A DNA stretch of 64,000 nt from assembly GCF_001653335.1 (NCBI RefSeq), contig NZ_CP015079.1, positions 2,294,001-2,358,000 of the forward strand, read 5' to 3'. The notes beneath the pieces are model-generated. The model saw nothing but the letters and a program-made list of their open reading frames with translations. It did no database searches and was not told the DNA's origin. The position numbers were made by a program, and so were the translations under genes. The DNA comes from Nocardioides dokdonensis FR1436 (GTDB lineage Bacteria; Actinomycetota; Actinomycetes; Propionibacteriales; Nocardioidaceae). Below are positions 46,656 to 55,427 of this stretch, in pieces. Within the stretch, counting starts at the first letter, position 1. Every line of letters starts with the position of its first letter.

Positions 46656-46686
46656 ATTGCCTGATTAGCGCGATGGTGTGCGGACT

Positions 46687-46699
46687 ACATCCGCAAGTT
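46687..46699 (+). other. attR core of the genomic island
   Basis: acatccgcaagtt, identical to 25626-25638; tadA coding sequence resumes directly after it in the same frame. Confidence 0.85.
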
Positions 46700-47450
46700 C
46701 GTGCTGCGGGCCGCGCGGCTCGACGACCTGGTCGAGCTCGGCAGCCTGACCCCGCAGGCGGCGGAGTTCCTGCACGCCTCGGTGCGCGCCGGGCTCAACA
46801 TCCTGGTTTCCGGAGGGACGCAGGCGGGAAAGACGACGATGCTGAACTGCCTCGCGGCCGCGATCCCGGGCAGCGAGCGGGTGATCTCGGCGGAGGAGGT
46901 CTTCGAGCTGCGCTTCCCGCACCCCGACTGGGTGCCGCTGCAGACCCGGCAGGCCGGGCTCGAGGGCACCGGTGAGATCCGGCTGCGTGAGCTGGTCAAG
47001 GAGACGCTGCGGATGCGCCCGAGCCGGATCATCGTGGGGGAGGTGCGGGCCGAGGAGTGCCTCGACCTGGTGCTTGCTCTGAACTCGGGGCTCCCCGGCA
47101 TGTGCACCCTGCACGCCAACTCCGCGCGCGAGGCGCTGGTGAAGATGTGCACCCTGCCGCTGCTGGCCGGCGAGAACATCGGGTCGCGCTTCGTGGTGCC
47201 GACGGTCGCCGCGTCGGTCGACCTGGTCGTCCACCTCGGCCTCGACCACCACGGCCGGCGCCACGTGGAGGAGATCGTGGCCGTTCCCGGCCGCACCGAG
47301 AACGACATCATCGAGGTCGAGCCGATCTTCCGGCGCAGCGGCGGGGAGCTGCGCCGCGCCAACGGGATGCCGCCGCGCACCGGGCTCTACGAGCGGCACG
47401 GCATCGATGTACGACGCCTGCTCGCGGTGGGCGCGGAGCAGGAGGTCTGA
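46700..47450 (+). pseudogene. tadA: tadA/cpaF secretion ATPase, 3' part
   Basis: The last 250 codons of the Tad pilus ATPase, continuing in frame from the core that also ends the 5' part at 25638. It holds Walker A SGGTQAGKTTM, Walker B region VISAEEVFEL, the Asp/His boxes LRMRPSRIIVGEVRAEE and SGLPGMCTLHANS. A GTG at 46701 could start a shortened ATPase without the N-terminal domain, but there is no ribosome site, so the locus is probably off while the island is integrated. Confidence 0.93.
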
Positions 47451-47452
47451 GC

Positions 47453-48307
47453 GTGGGCGCGCTGGTGGGCCTCGGGGTGGGCGTCGGACTGCTCCTGATC
47501 TGGTCAGCGTTCGCGATGCCGCGGCGACCGCGACCAGTCGCGACCGGGCCCGGCCGCACCGCACGGCTGCTGGGCTCGGCCGGGCTGGGCGGGGTGTCGG
47601 TGACCTCGTTCGTGCTGCTGTGCCTCGGCTGCGGAGCCGGTGTGGCGGTGCTGGTCCAGCTGGTCTCGGGCACGCCGCCGGTCGCCCTCGTCTTCGGCGT
47701 GCTCGCCGCCTACCTGCCCGTGACGGTGGTGGCGGCACGGGCGCGGCGTCGGCTGCGCGAGTTCGCCGAGGTGTGGCCCGAGGCGGTCGACAACCTGGCC
47801 TCGGCGGTGCGGGCCGGCATGTCGCTGCCCGACGCGCTGGCTGCCCTCGGCGGCCGCGGGCCCGAGCCGCTGCGCGCGGCGTTCGTGGCCTTCGCGCTGG
47901 ACTACCAGGTGTCGGGGCGCTTCGGGGAGAGCCTCGACCGGCTCAAGGACCGGTTGGCCGACCCGGTCGGCGACCGGGTCGTCGAGGGGCTGCGCGTGGC
48001 CCGCGAGGTCGGCGGTGGCGAGCTCGGCCGGCTGCTGCGCAACCTGTCCGGCTACCTGCGCGAGGACTCCCGGACGCGCTCGGAGCTCGAGTCGCGCCAG
48101 GCCTGGACCGTCAACGGCGCCCGGCTCGCCGTGGCCGCGCCCTGGGTGGTGCTGCTGCTGATGTCGTTGCAGAGCGACGTGATCCGGCGCTATGCCTCGC
48201 CGACCGGCGTCGTGGTGCTCGCCGTGGGGGCCGGCCTGTGTGTCGTGGCCTACCGGTTGATGATGCGCATCGGTCGGCTGCCGACCGAGAGGCGGATCCT
48301 CTCGTGA
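47453..48307 (+). CDS. tadB: Tad pilus inner-membrane platform protein TadB
   Basis: A 284-residue T2SSF-domain protein: membrane helices at about 1-25, 50-80 and 220-270, and a cytoplasmic T2SSF domain (EVWPEAVDNLASAVRAGMSLPDALAALGG). GTG follows the tadA stop by 2 bp. It forms the pilus assembly platform with TadC and would need TadA, which is split here. Confidence 0.9.
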   Translation: MGALVGLGVGVGLLLIWSAFAMPRRPRPVATGPGRTARLLGSAGLGGVSVTSFVLLCLGCGAGVAVLVQLVSGTPPVALVFGVLAAYLPVTVVAARARRRLREFAEVWPEAVDNLASAVRAGMSLPDALAALGGRGPEPLRAAFVAFALDYQVSGRFGESLDRLKDRLADPVGDRVVEGLRVAREVGGGELGRLLRNLSGYLREDSRTRSELESRQAWTVNGARLAVAAPWVVLLLMSLQSDVIRRYASPTGVVVLAVGAGLCVVAYRLMMRIGRLPTERRILS

Positions 48308-49245
48308 GCCTGACGATGTGGGGCGCCCTGCTGGGCGCGACGACCGGTGCCGGGCTGCTGCTGGTGCTGGCCCGGCTCCGCGTGGTGCGGCGCCCGCAGC
48401 TGGCAGCCCGGGTGCTGCCCTACGTGCGCGACCTGCCGCAGGGCGTCGGACCGGGCGCTGCTCGGTCGACGGGGGCCGGGACGGAGCCGGTCGCTGTCGC
48501 GGTCTTCGGCCCGGTGCTGCGCTCGCTGGCCCGAAGCATCGAGCGGGTGCTCGGCGGCTCGGCCTCCGTGCGCCGCCGCCTGCACCGCGCGGGTCTGGAC
48601 AGGACCGTCCACGAGTTCCGCATCGAGCAGGTCCAGTGGGGCCTGGTCGCCTTCGCGGTCGCGGCGGCCTGGGGACTGCTGCGCACGCTCGGCGATCCCG
48701 GTGCCGTGGTCAGCTCCGCACTGGTGTGCGCGCTGGCCTTCGTGGCCGGCGTGCTCGGGCGCGACCACCACCTCTCCGAGCAGGTCCACACCCGCGAGCG
48801 ACGCATCCTGGCCGAGTTCCCCACCGTGGCCGAGCTGCTCGCCCTGGCGGTGGCCGCCGGGGAGAGCCCCGTCGGCGCCCTGGACCGGGTGGTCAGCCGC
48901 TCCGGTGGCGAGCTCTCGGCCGACCTCGCGCGGGTGCTGGCCGAGGTGCGCACCGGCGAGCCGGTCGGCGCCGCCTTCGACACCCTCGCCGCCAGCAGCG
49001 GGCTGCCGCTGGTGTCGCGCTTCGCGCAGGGCATCGCGACCGCCGTCGAGCGCGGCACCCCGCTGGCCGACGTGCTGCACGCCCAGGCCGCCGACGTCCG
49101 GGAGGCCGGTCGTCGCGAGCTCATCGAGTCCGCGGCCCGGCGCGAGGTGCTCATGATGGTGCCCGTCGTGTTCCTGGTGCTGCCCGTGACCATCCTCTTC
49201 GCCTTCTGGCCCGGCGTCGTCGGGCTCGACCTGACGACCCCATGA
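48304..49245 (+). CDS. tadC: Tad pilus inner-membrane platform protein TadC
   Basis: A 313-residue T2SSF-domain protein: N-terminal helix, helices near 125-155, T2SSF domain (EFPTVAELLALAVAAGESPVGALDR) and a C-terminal helix (VPVVFLVLPVTILFAFWPG). GTG start overlaps tadB stop (GTGA). Confidence 0.9.
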   Translation: MSLTMWGALLGATTGAGLLLVLARLRVVRRPQLAARVLPYVRDLPQGVGPGAARSTGAGTEPVAVAVFGPVLRSLARSIERVLGGSASVRRRLHRAGLDRTVHEFRIEQVQWGLVAFAVAAAWGLLRTLGDPGAVVSSALVCALAFVAGVLGRDHHLSEQVHTRERRILAEFPTVAELLALAVAAGESPVGALDRVVSRSGGELSADLARVLAEVRTGEPVGAAFDTLAASSGLPLVSRFAQGIATAVERGTPLADVLHAQAADVREAGRRELIESAARREVLMMVPVVFLVLPVTILFAFWPGVVGLDLTTP

Positions 49246-49267
49246 CCCTCTCGGGAAAGGACACCCC

Positions 49268-49480
49268 ATGATCACCCTCCTCGCGCACCGGTTGGTGCTG
49301 CTGTGGCTCGCCCTGGTCGCTCCGGCGCCGCACAGGTCCGCGCGACGCGACGAACGCGGCGACGTGCCCGGCTGGGTGCTGGTCACGGTGATGTCGGCCG
49401 GGATCGTGGTCGCCATCGGGTCGATCGCCCAGGACGAGCTCAGCCAGATGCTGCGCAACGCGCTGAACAAGGTGAAGTAG
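49268..49480 (+). CDS. flp: Flp-like small pilin candidate
   Basis: A 70-residue protein with a short basic leader (RSARRDERGDVPG) followed by a hydrophobic helix (WVLVTVMSAGIVVAIGSIA) and a short amphipathic tail, the layout of Flp/type IVb prepilins. GGGAAAGGA precedes the ATG. Its position after tadC and before TadE-like genes fits the pilin role. Confidence 0.75.
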   Translation: MITLLAHRLVLLWLALVAPAPHRSARRDERGDVPGWVLVTVMSAGIVVAIGSIAQDELSQMLRNALNKVK

Positions 49481-49881
49481 TGCTGCGGCTGCGCCACGAC
49501 CGGCGCAGCACGGGCGCCCGGGGCGCAGCGATCGTCGACTTCGTCCTGGTGCTGGTGGTGCTCGTCCCGCTGGTCCTCGGCATCCTGCAGGTCTCGCTGG
49601 TGCTGCTGGTGCGCAACACCCTGGCCGCGGCCGCCGCCGACGGGGCCCGGTACGCCGCCACGGCCGGTCGCGGCGAGGCCGACGGGGCCGCCCGGACCCG
49701 CGACCAGATCGCCGGCGCGATCTCGGGCCGTTTCGCCCAGGACGTCTCGGCCCGCACGGTGCTGGTCGACGGGGCCCCCACCGTCGTGGTGACGGTGCGG
49801 GCCAGCGTGCCCGCGCTCGGCCTGGGCGGACCGGGCGTCGACATCCAGGTCGCCGGCCACGCGGTCGAGGAGGAGCAGTGA
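49480..49881 (+). CDS. TadE-like pseudopilin
   Basis: A 133-residue protein: basic leader, GAAIVDFVLVLVVLVPLVLGILQV (TadE motif with Asp at the position of the pilin Glu), and a soluble beta domain. GTG start overlaps the flp stop (TAGTG). Minor pilin of the Tad system. Confidence 0.85.
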   Translation: MLRLRHDRRSTGARGAAIVDFVLVLVVLVPLVLGILQVSLVLLVRNTLAAAAADGARYAATAGRGEADGAARTRDQIAGAISGRFAQDVSARTVLVDGAPTVVVTVRASVPALGLGGPGVDIQVAGHAVEEEQ

Positions 49882-50318
49882 GCCGACCTCGCGACGAGGA
49901 AGGCAGCGCGCTCGTCGAGCTGGTCTGGCTCGGCATCCTGCTGCTGGTCCCGCTGCTGTGGATCGTGGTCAGCGTCTTCGACGTCCAGCGCGGCGCCTTC
50001 GGGACCGAGTCCGCGGCCCGCTCGGCGGCGCGGGCCTACGCCCTGGCGCCCGACGACGCGAGCGGCCGGGAGCGGGCCCACGCGGCGGCGCGGCAGGCCC
50101 TCGCCGACCAGGGGCTCGACGGGGCGCCGGTCGACGTCGAGGTGAGCTGCCGTGGGCTGGCCGACTGCCACAGCGGCACCTCCGTCATCACGGTGCGCGT
50201 CGGCTCCCGGGTCGACCTGCCCCTGATGCCGGACGTGCTCGGCGGGGGAGCGCCCAGCTTCGCGCTGTCCTCCAGCCACACCGTGCCCATCGGGCAGTAC
50301 CAGGAGATCACCCGGTGA
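49878..50318 (+). CDS. TadE-like pseudopilin, second copy
   Basis: A 146-residue TadE-type protein: EEGSALVELVWLGILLLVPLLWIV followed by a soluble domain with a Cys pair (SCRGLADCHS). GTG start overlaps the preceding stop (GTGA). Confidence 0.82.
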   Translation: MSRPRDEEGSALVELVWLGILLLVPLLWIVVSVFDVQRGAFGTESAARSAARAYALAPDDASGRERAHAAARQALADQGLDGAPVDVEVSCRGLADCHSGTSVITVRVGSRVDLPLMPDVLGGGAPSFALSSSHTVPIGQYQEITR

Positions 50319-50785
50319 GGCGGCGCCGGCGCGGGCATCACAGCCGGGGTCGCGACGAGCGCGGCCAGGTGACGGTGCTGATCATCGGCTTTGCGTTCGT
50401 GCTCGCGCTGGGGGTGGCCGTCGTCGTCGACGCCAGCGCCGCCTACCTGCAGCGCTCGGGGCTCAGCACGCTCGCCGACGGCGCCGCGCTGTACGGCGCC
50501 GACGCGGGCGCCACCGGGGCGTCGACGTACACCGAGGGCGTCCCGGAGGGGCAGCTCGCGCTGGACGCCGACGTCGCGCGGGCCGGGGTGGCCGACTACC
50601 TGCGCAGCGTCGGCGCCTACGAGGAGTACCCCGGGCTCCGGGTGCTGATCCAGGTCGACCCGGCGCGGTCCGCCGTCGAGGTCCGCGTCTCCGCCCCGCT
50701 CGACCTGCCGCTGGGTTTGCCCGGTGCCCCGGAGTCCCCGACCGTCTCCGCCGAGGGATCGGCCGTCTCCGACGTGGAGCGGTAG
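50315..50785 (+). CDS. TadG-like pilus assembly protein
   Basis: A 156-residue protein with DERGQVTVLIIGFAFVLALGVAVVVDASAAYLQR in segments, the TadG/TadE N-terminal Flp-type anchor, then a soluble domain (TLADGAALYGADAGA). The TadG vWA domain is absent, so it is a short member. GTG start overlaps the preceding stop (GTGA). Last gene of the tad operon; no TadZ, RcpA/C or prepilin peptidase gene is in the window. Confidence 0.8.
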   Translation: MRRRRRGHHSRGRDERGQVTVLIIGFAFVLALGVAVVVDASAAYLQRSGLSTLADGAALYGADAGATGASTYTEGVPEGQLALDADVARAGVADYLRSVGAYEEYPGLRVLIQVDPARSAVEVRVSAPLDLPLGLPGAPESPTVSAEGSAVSDVER

Positions 50786-50848
50786 TCACCACATGTTCAC
50801 GCGCTGACTGTGTGCGGCAGGCACATATCGACACCGAGTCGCAGTGCG

Positions 50849-50906
50849 TAACGTGCCTCACATGATAGAGACCCTCATCACACCTGCCCCCGGACAGCGC
50901 CCATGA
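50849..50906 (+). promoter_or_regulatory. Promoter and 14-codon leader before the GntP-family gene
   Basis: TAACGT (50849-50854) lies 7 nt before ATG 50862. From there a 14-codon frame (MIETLITPAPGQRP) stops at TGA 50904-50906, overlapping the permease ATG 50903 as ATGA. A leaderless leader peptide could couple to or tune permease translation. Confidence 0.45.
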
Positions 50907-52423
50907 TCGGGCTCGCCGGCATCATCCTGTCGCTGGTCCTGCTGATCGTCTTCGCCTACCGCGGCGTCAACGTGATCATCCTGGCCCCGCTGATGGCGCT
51001 GCTCGCCACCGCGTTCGCAGGCGGACTGCCCATGCTGGCCACCTACACCCAGGTGTTCATGCCAGCGCTGGGCAACTACCTGATCACCTACTTCCCGCTG
51101 TTCCTCCTCGGCGCCCTCTTCGGCAAGCTCATGGACGACAGCGGAGCGGCCCGGGCGATCGCGTACTTCATCGTCGAGAAGCTCGGCGACACCAAGGCGA
51201 TCCTGGCGATCGTCCTGGCCTGCGGCATCCTCACGTACGGCGGCGTCTCGCTGTTCGTGGTCGCCTTCGCGGTCTTCCCGATCGCCGCGGCGCTCTTCCG
51301 TGAGGCCGGGGTGCCCAAGCGGCTGATCCCCGCGACGATCGCGCTGGGCTCGTTCACCTTCACGATGACCGCGCTCCCGGGCACGCCGCAGATCCAGAAC
51401 GCGATCCCGGCGCCCTTCTTCGGCACCAACGCCTTCGCGGCGCCCGGGCTGGGCATCATCGCCGCGCTCATCATGTTCGGCGGCGGCACCGCGTGGCTGA
51501 TGTACCGCGCCAAGCGGCTGACCGCCGCGGGCGAGGTCTACCTGCCCGAGGAGGCCCCCAAGGGCGGTGGTCTGCTCAGCCGCTTCAGGGGCAAGAAGAC
51601 CGATCGCGACGCGCCGTCCGGTGCCGTCGACCAGGCCGGCCCGATCCCGGGTGGCTCCGGCACCGCCACCGCCACGGCCACCACCACGGAGCCGGTGGCG
51701 GTCGACCAGTCGACGCTGCCCCGGCCCAGCGTGCTCATCGCCTTCCTGCCGATCTTCGTCGTCATCGCCCTCAACTACGTGCTGGTCACCTGGGTCTTCC
51801 CGGCGATGGACACCGACTACCTGTCCGGCGACGCCTACGGCAACACCGACATCGACACCGTCGGTGGCATCTGGGCGATCGTGGTCGCCCTGGTGGTCTC
51901 CTGCCTGTTGGTCGTCGCGACCAACGTGAGCCGCTTCGGTGACGTCAAGGAGTCGGTCAACTCCGGCACGATGGGGTCGTTCCTGCCGATCTTCAACACC
52001 GCCAGCGAGGTCGGCTACGGCGCCGTCATCGCCTCGCTGCCGGCCTTCCGCACGGTGCGCGACTCCGTGCTGGGCATCTCCAACAACCCGGTCATCTCCC
52101 TGGCCGTCGCCGTCAACGTGCTGGCCGGCATCACCGGCTCCGCGTCGGGCGGCATGAGCATCGCGCTGCAGACGCTGGGCGAGCAGTTCCGCGGCCTGGC
52201 CGACGCCCAGGGCATCAGCCTCGAGCTGATGCACCGGGTCACCGTGCTCGCTGCCGGTGGCTTCGACGCCCTGCCGCACAACGGCGCGGTCGTCACCGTC
52301 CTCGCGATCTGCGGGCTCACCCACCGCCAGTCCTACAAGGACATCTTCGTGGTGGCCGTCGCCATCCCGCTGGTGGCGCTGGTCGTCGTCATCACGCTGG
52401 GCACCGCCTTCGGCGGCTTCTGA
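50903..52423 (+). CDS. GntP-family permease
   Basis: A 506-residue membrane transporter of the GntP family (gluconate and hydroxy-acid/proton symporters), with about twelve hydrophobic segments, an early NVIILAPLMALLATAF block, FFPIAAALFREAGVPKRLIPATIALGSFTFTMTALPGTP-type core (in FPIAAALF, ALPGTPQ) and a hydrophilic central loop (about 215-270) rich in Gly/Thr. ATG overlaps the leader stop. A hydroxy acid is the likely substrate class; the exact one is unknown. Confidence 0.88.
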   Translation: MIGLAGIILSLVLLIVFAYRGVNVIILAPLMALLATAFAGGLPMLATYTQVFMPALGNYLITYFPLFLLGALFGKLMDDSGAARAIAYFIVEKLGDTKAILAIVLACGILTYGGVSLFVVAFAVFPIAAALFREAGVPKRLIPATIALGSFTFTMTALPGTPQIQNAIPAPFFGTNAFAAPGLGIIAALIMFGGGTAWLMYRAKRLTAAGEVYLPEEAPKGGGLLSRFRGKKTDRDAPSGAVDQAGPIPGGSGTATATATTTEPVAVDQSTLPRPSVLIAFLPIFVVIALNYVLVTWVFPAMDTDYLSGDAYGNTDIDTVGGIWAIVVALVVSCLLVVATNVSRFGDVKESVNSGTMGSFLPIFNTASEVGYGAVIASLPAFRTVRDSVLGISNNPVISLAVAVNVLAGITGSASGGMSIALQTLGEQFRGLADAQGISLELMHRVTVLAAGGFDALPHNGAVVTVLAICGLTHRQSYKDIFVVAVAIPLVALVVVITLGTAFGGF

Positions 52424-52430
52424 CCCACAG

Positions 52431-52476
52431 GTCGTGCCCCTCACCGTGGCCTCGGGGCCACGCTGGGGGGCACGAC
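52431..52476. terminator. Strong hairpin after the GntP-family gene
   Basis: gtcgtgcccc (52431-52440) pairs with ggggcacgac (52467-52476), gtggcc with ggccac (52446-52451 and 52456-52461); with the inner bases it makes a nearly continuous 21-bp stem with one mismatch and a 4-nt loop. No T-run follows. Likely terminator or dispersed palindromic repeat; its right arm recurs at 24335-24354. Confidence 0.65.
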
Positions 52477-52498
52477 TGCGTCCCGGTAGTTTCACGAC

Positions 52499-53812
52499 GT
52501 GACCGCCGACCTCGTCTACCTCGTGGCCGGCGCCAGCCTGCTGCTGGCCATCGTGCTCCCCAGCAGCCTGAGCAGGCTGCCGCTCACCTCTCCGATGGTG
52601 CTGGTCGCCGTCGGGATGCTGCTGGGCGCGACCTCGTTGCCCGACGACCTGCCCCTGAGTCCGCAGGACAACCGGGCCGCGATCGAGCACATCACCGAGA
52701 TCACCGTCCTGGTCGCCCTGATGGGCGTCGGCCTCGCGCTGGACCGGCCGTTCGACCCGCGCCAGCGGGCCTCGCGCCGCGCCTGGTCGCCGACCTGGCG
52801 GCTGCTGGCCATCGCGATGCCCCTCTCGATCGCCGGCGTGGCCCTGCTCGGCTGGTGGGCCGGTCTGGCCCCTGCCGTGGCGATCCTGCTCGGCGCGGTC
52901 CTGGCGCCGACCGACCCGGTGCTGGCCTCCGACGTCCAGGTCGGCGGCCCGGCGACGCACGCCCTCGACGAGGTCGATGACTGCGCCCCGATCGACGAGG
53001 ACGACGAGGTCCGCTTCGCGCTGACCGCCGAGGCCGGGCTCAACGACGGCCTGGCGTTCCCCTTCGTCTACCTCGCGGTCCTGGTGGCCGGCGGCGGCGC
53101 CCTCGGCGCCACGACCCTGGAGTGGCTGGGCTGGTATCTGCTGGGCAAGACCGTCATCGGCGTCGTGGTCGGCGTGGCGGTCGGCTGGGTGCTGGCGCGG
53201 CTCGCCTTCCGGGCGTCCAGCCCCGCGCTCCGGGTCGCCGACCGCGGGGAGCCGCTGCTGGCGGTGGCGGCGCTGGCGACGTCGTACGGCGCCGCCGAGG
53301 CGCTGGGCGGCTACGGGTTCCTGGCCGTCTTCGCGTGCGCGATGACCTTCCGCGCCTCCGAGCGCCGCCACGACTACCACCGCGCCATGCACGAGGTCGT
53401 CGAGCGGCTCGAGCGGCTGCTCACGCTCTTCGTGCTGCTGGTCCTCGGCATCGCCCTCACCCGCGGCCTCCTCGAGGCGCTGGACTGGCGCGGCGTGACG
53501 ATCGGCCTCGGGCTGGTCCTGGTGATCCGACCGCTCGCGGCCTACCTCGCCCTCAGCGTTCTCCCAGTGCCGGCGGGGGAGCGCGGCGGGCTGACCCGGG
53601 CCGAGCGCAGCGCGACCGCCTTCTTCGGGGTCCGCGGCGTCGGGTCGCTGTTCTACCTCGCCTACGCCGCCGGCCAGGTCGACGCGTTCGGCCAGCCCTG
53701 GCTGTGGTCCACGGTCGGCTTCACCATCGTCGCCTCGGTGCTCGTGCACGGCGCCGCCTCCGGCTGGGTGATGAAGCGGCTCGAGGGCCAGCCCCGCGTG
53801 ACGTCTCGCTAG
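52499..53812 (+). CDS. Cation/proton antiporter (NhaP/CPA1 type)
   Basis: A 437-residue antiporter of the CPA1 type with about twelve hydrophobic segments. Key region: AVLAPTDPVLASDVQVG (TDP motif) followed by RFALTAEAGLNDGLAFPFV (the Glu/Asn-Asp helix for ion exchange). The FFGVRGVGSLFYLAYA helix is conserved. GTG 52499 has TAGTTT exactly 6 nt upstream. It would use the proton gradient to export Na+ or K+. Confidence 0.92.
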   Translation: MTADLVYLVAGASLLLAIVLPSSLSRLPLTSPMVLVAVGMLLGATSLPDDLPLSPQDNRAAIEHITEITVLVALMGVGLALDRPFDPRQRASRRAWSPTWRLLAIAMPLSIAGVALLGWWAGLAPAVAILLGAVLAPTDPVLASDVQVGGPATHALDEVDDCAPIDEDDEVRFALTAEAGLNDGLAFPFVYLAVLVAGGGALGATTLEWLGWYLLGKTVIGVVVGVAVGWVLARLAFRASSPALRVADRGEPLLAVAALATSYGAAEALGGYGFLAVFACAMTFRASERRHDYHRAMHEVVERLERLLTLFVLLVLGIALTRGLLEALDWRGVTIGLGLVLVIRPLAAYLALSVLPVPAGERGGLTRAERSATAFFGVRGVGSLFYLAYAAGQVDAFGQPWLWSTVGFTIVASVLVHGAASGWVMKRLEGQPRVTSR

Positions 53813-53912
53813 ACCGCGCTGGCTCGCGTCGTCGAGGAGCCCGCCTCCGATACGGCCGGAGCTGTTCACGGGATCGCCGGACGCGGCCTCTCGGCGGGTG
53901 CATCATCTTCGC

Positions 53913-55220
53913 GTGAACCGTGATCGTCGCCTCGCTCTCGCTGCCCTCGCGCTGACCGCGGGACTTGTCGCACTCGTACCGGTGGCCTCCAACGCCGGGC
54001 ACCCGGCCGGTGCGGCGCAGGAGACCGCCCAGCAGCGCGTCCCTGCGACCGCCTCCCGTGCGGAGGTGCGGCGCGACTACCTGGACGTCTGGCTCCCGCT
54101 GCAGAAGATACCGACGACCTGGACCGGTGGGGACGTGGCCACCTGCCAGGAGGGGCGCACGGGGGGACAGACCCAGCAGGGCATCCTCGACGCCGTCAAC
54201 TACGCCCGTGACCTGGCCGGTCTCGGCCCCGTCGTCATGAACGCCGCCTGGTCGGCGAAGGCGCAGAAGGCCGCGCTGATGATGCATGCCGCCAACCGGC
54301 TCAGCCACTCTCCCGACCCGGGGTGGCCGTGCTGGAGCGAGGAGGGGTCCGAGGCCGCGGGACGGTCGAACCTCTACCTCGGCCGCACCGGGGTCCCCTC
54401 CATCGGCGGCTACCTCGATGACCCGGGGAGCAACAACGCGGCGGTGGGGCACCGGTCGTGGATCCTCGATCCGGACATCGTCCGGGTGGGCGCTGGCAGC
54501 ACGAGCGGCGCGAACGCGCTGTGGGTGGTGGACACGCAGTGGCCCTCCAGCGGCCACACCGAGCCCGTCACCTGGCCCACCGCAGGCTGGTTCCCCCGTC
54601 CGCTGCTTCCGATCTCGGGCCGGTGGTCGCTGTCCACCGTGCCGGCGGACCCCCGCAGCCTCGAGTCGGCCGTGGTGCACGTGAGCGTCGACGGCGGGCC
54701 ACGCGTCCTCGCCGACGTCGAGTACAGGTCGCGGAGCCGGGTGGTCTACGCCGTCCCCGGCCTCGGCTCGAACGTGGGCGACCGACGGGTGGTGGTCAGC
54801 ATCTCGGGCGTGGAGCTCGACGAGGCGCCCACTGCGGACATCGGCTACGAGGTGAGGCTGCTCGACCCGGACCAGGCAGCGCCGACTCCGACGCCCACCA
54901 CGAGCCCCAGCCCCTCTCCGACGGTGACACCCACAGCCACCACCCCGACCGCGGCCGGGCGGGTCGGCATCCGGGGCCGGGCGCGGCCCCGGTCCACGCT
55001 CCGGGCGAAGGTGCCGACCTTCGACCCGTCGAGCAGCGTGGTGTCCCTGCAGTGGTTGAGCGACGGCAAGGAGCTGCGCGGTCGCACCGGTCCTCGGCTG
55101 GTGCTGCGGGGGCGCGACGTCGGCCACCGGATCTCGCTCCAGGTGACCGCGGTCCACGAGGTCGACGGCTCGACCGAGGAGACGGTCGTGGTCAGCACCG
55201 CGAAGGTGGTCCGTCGCTGA
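53913..55220 (+). CDS. Secreted CAP-domain protein with C-terminal Ig-like domain
   Basis: A 435-residue exported protein. Signal peptide (residues 1-30, LALAALALTAGLVALVPVASNA). CAP domain at about 75-260 (LDAVNYARDLAGLGPVVMN, AANRLSHSPDP, GHRSWIL). After a Pro/Thr/Ser linker (about 315-345) comes an Ig-like domain (VGIRGRARPRSTLRAKVPTF, SLQWLSDGKELRG). GTG 53913 has CATCAT 6 nt upstream, which favours it over GTG 53898. Confidence 0.85.
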   Translation: MNRDRRLALAALALTAGLVALVPVASNAGHPAGAAQETAQQRVPATASRAEVRRDYLDVWLPLQKIPTTWTGGDVATCQEGRTGGQTQQGILDAVNYARDLAGLGPVVMNAAWSAKAQKAALMMHAANRLSHSPDPGWPCWSEEGSEAAGRSNLYLGRTGVPSIGGYLDDPGSNNAAVGHRSWILDPDIVRVGAGSTSGANALWVVDTQWPSSGHTEPVTWPTAGWFPRPLLPISGRWSLSTVPADPRSLESAVVHVSVDGGPRVLADVEYRSRSRVVYAVPGLGSNVGDRRVVVSISGVELDEAPTADIGYEVRLLDPDQAAPTPTPTTSPSPSPTVTPTATTPTAAGRVGIRGRARPRSTLRAKVPTFDPSSSVVSLQWLSDGKELRGRTGPRLVLRGRDVGHRISLQVTAVHEVDGSTEETVVVSTAKVVRR

Positions 55221-55281
55221 TCCAGCTGCAGACTGCGAGCAGGCACCCCTACGAACCCCTGACGTACGGGATCGAGAACCG

Positions 55282-55335
55282 CACTTTCTCCCCACAAGTG
55301 AATGCGTGAAAACAACCTTGGGGGGTGGTTTTCAC
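55282..55335 (+). promoter_or_regulatory. Two adjacent hairpins in the 5' region of the surface-protein gene
   Basis: CACTT-N9-AAGTG (55282-55300) is followed at once by GTGAAAAC ... GTTTTCAC (55306-55313 with 55328-55335, further pairs inside). They lie about 95 nt before the ATG at 55428 and could be an attenuator, operator pair or RNA leader. Confidence 0.4.
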
Positions 55336-55427
55336 CCCTGGTCGGGGGGCAGGAAGGGCCAGTCAACATCGGCGCGCTCGGGGTGCCGGACCTCATGGCT
55401 GATCGGCCCGACCACAGGAGAACCATC

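Larger units (their letters stand above)
45693..46686. other. Long stretch with no firmly recognised gene, right end of the island
   Basis: About 1 kb. It holds the second 29-bp repeat and a weak minus-strand frame at 46317-46655. Many overlapping frames are open but none is convincing. It may be decayed coding sequence. Confidence 0.5.
25639..46699 (+). mobile_element. Integrated genomic island in tadA (about 21.1 kb)
   Basis: Bounded by 13-bp direct repeats in the two halves of tadA. It encodes an intact integrase with XRE regulator and excisionase (30969-32756), a second tyrosine recombinase, a dead integrase, an IS21-family element and defence-like genes. GC and codon use are visibly less extreme than in the flanking genes. 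No replication or conjugation genes were recognised, so it is an integrative island or a decayed/composite element. The integrase is central rather than next to an end, which suggests nested acquisitions. Confidence 0.9.

Noticed and set aside
25639..46699. tRNA or tmRNA gene as island attachment site
   Set aside because: No cloverleaf was seen at either end; the core lies in tadA codons.
50858..53869. A 1003-codon minus-strand open frame
   Set aside because: It is the antisense of the GntP and antiporter genes, rich in Asp/Arg/Gly and without a domain; a GC-codon artefact.
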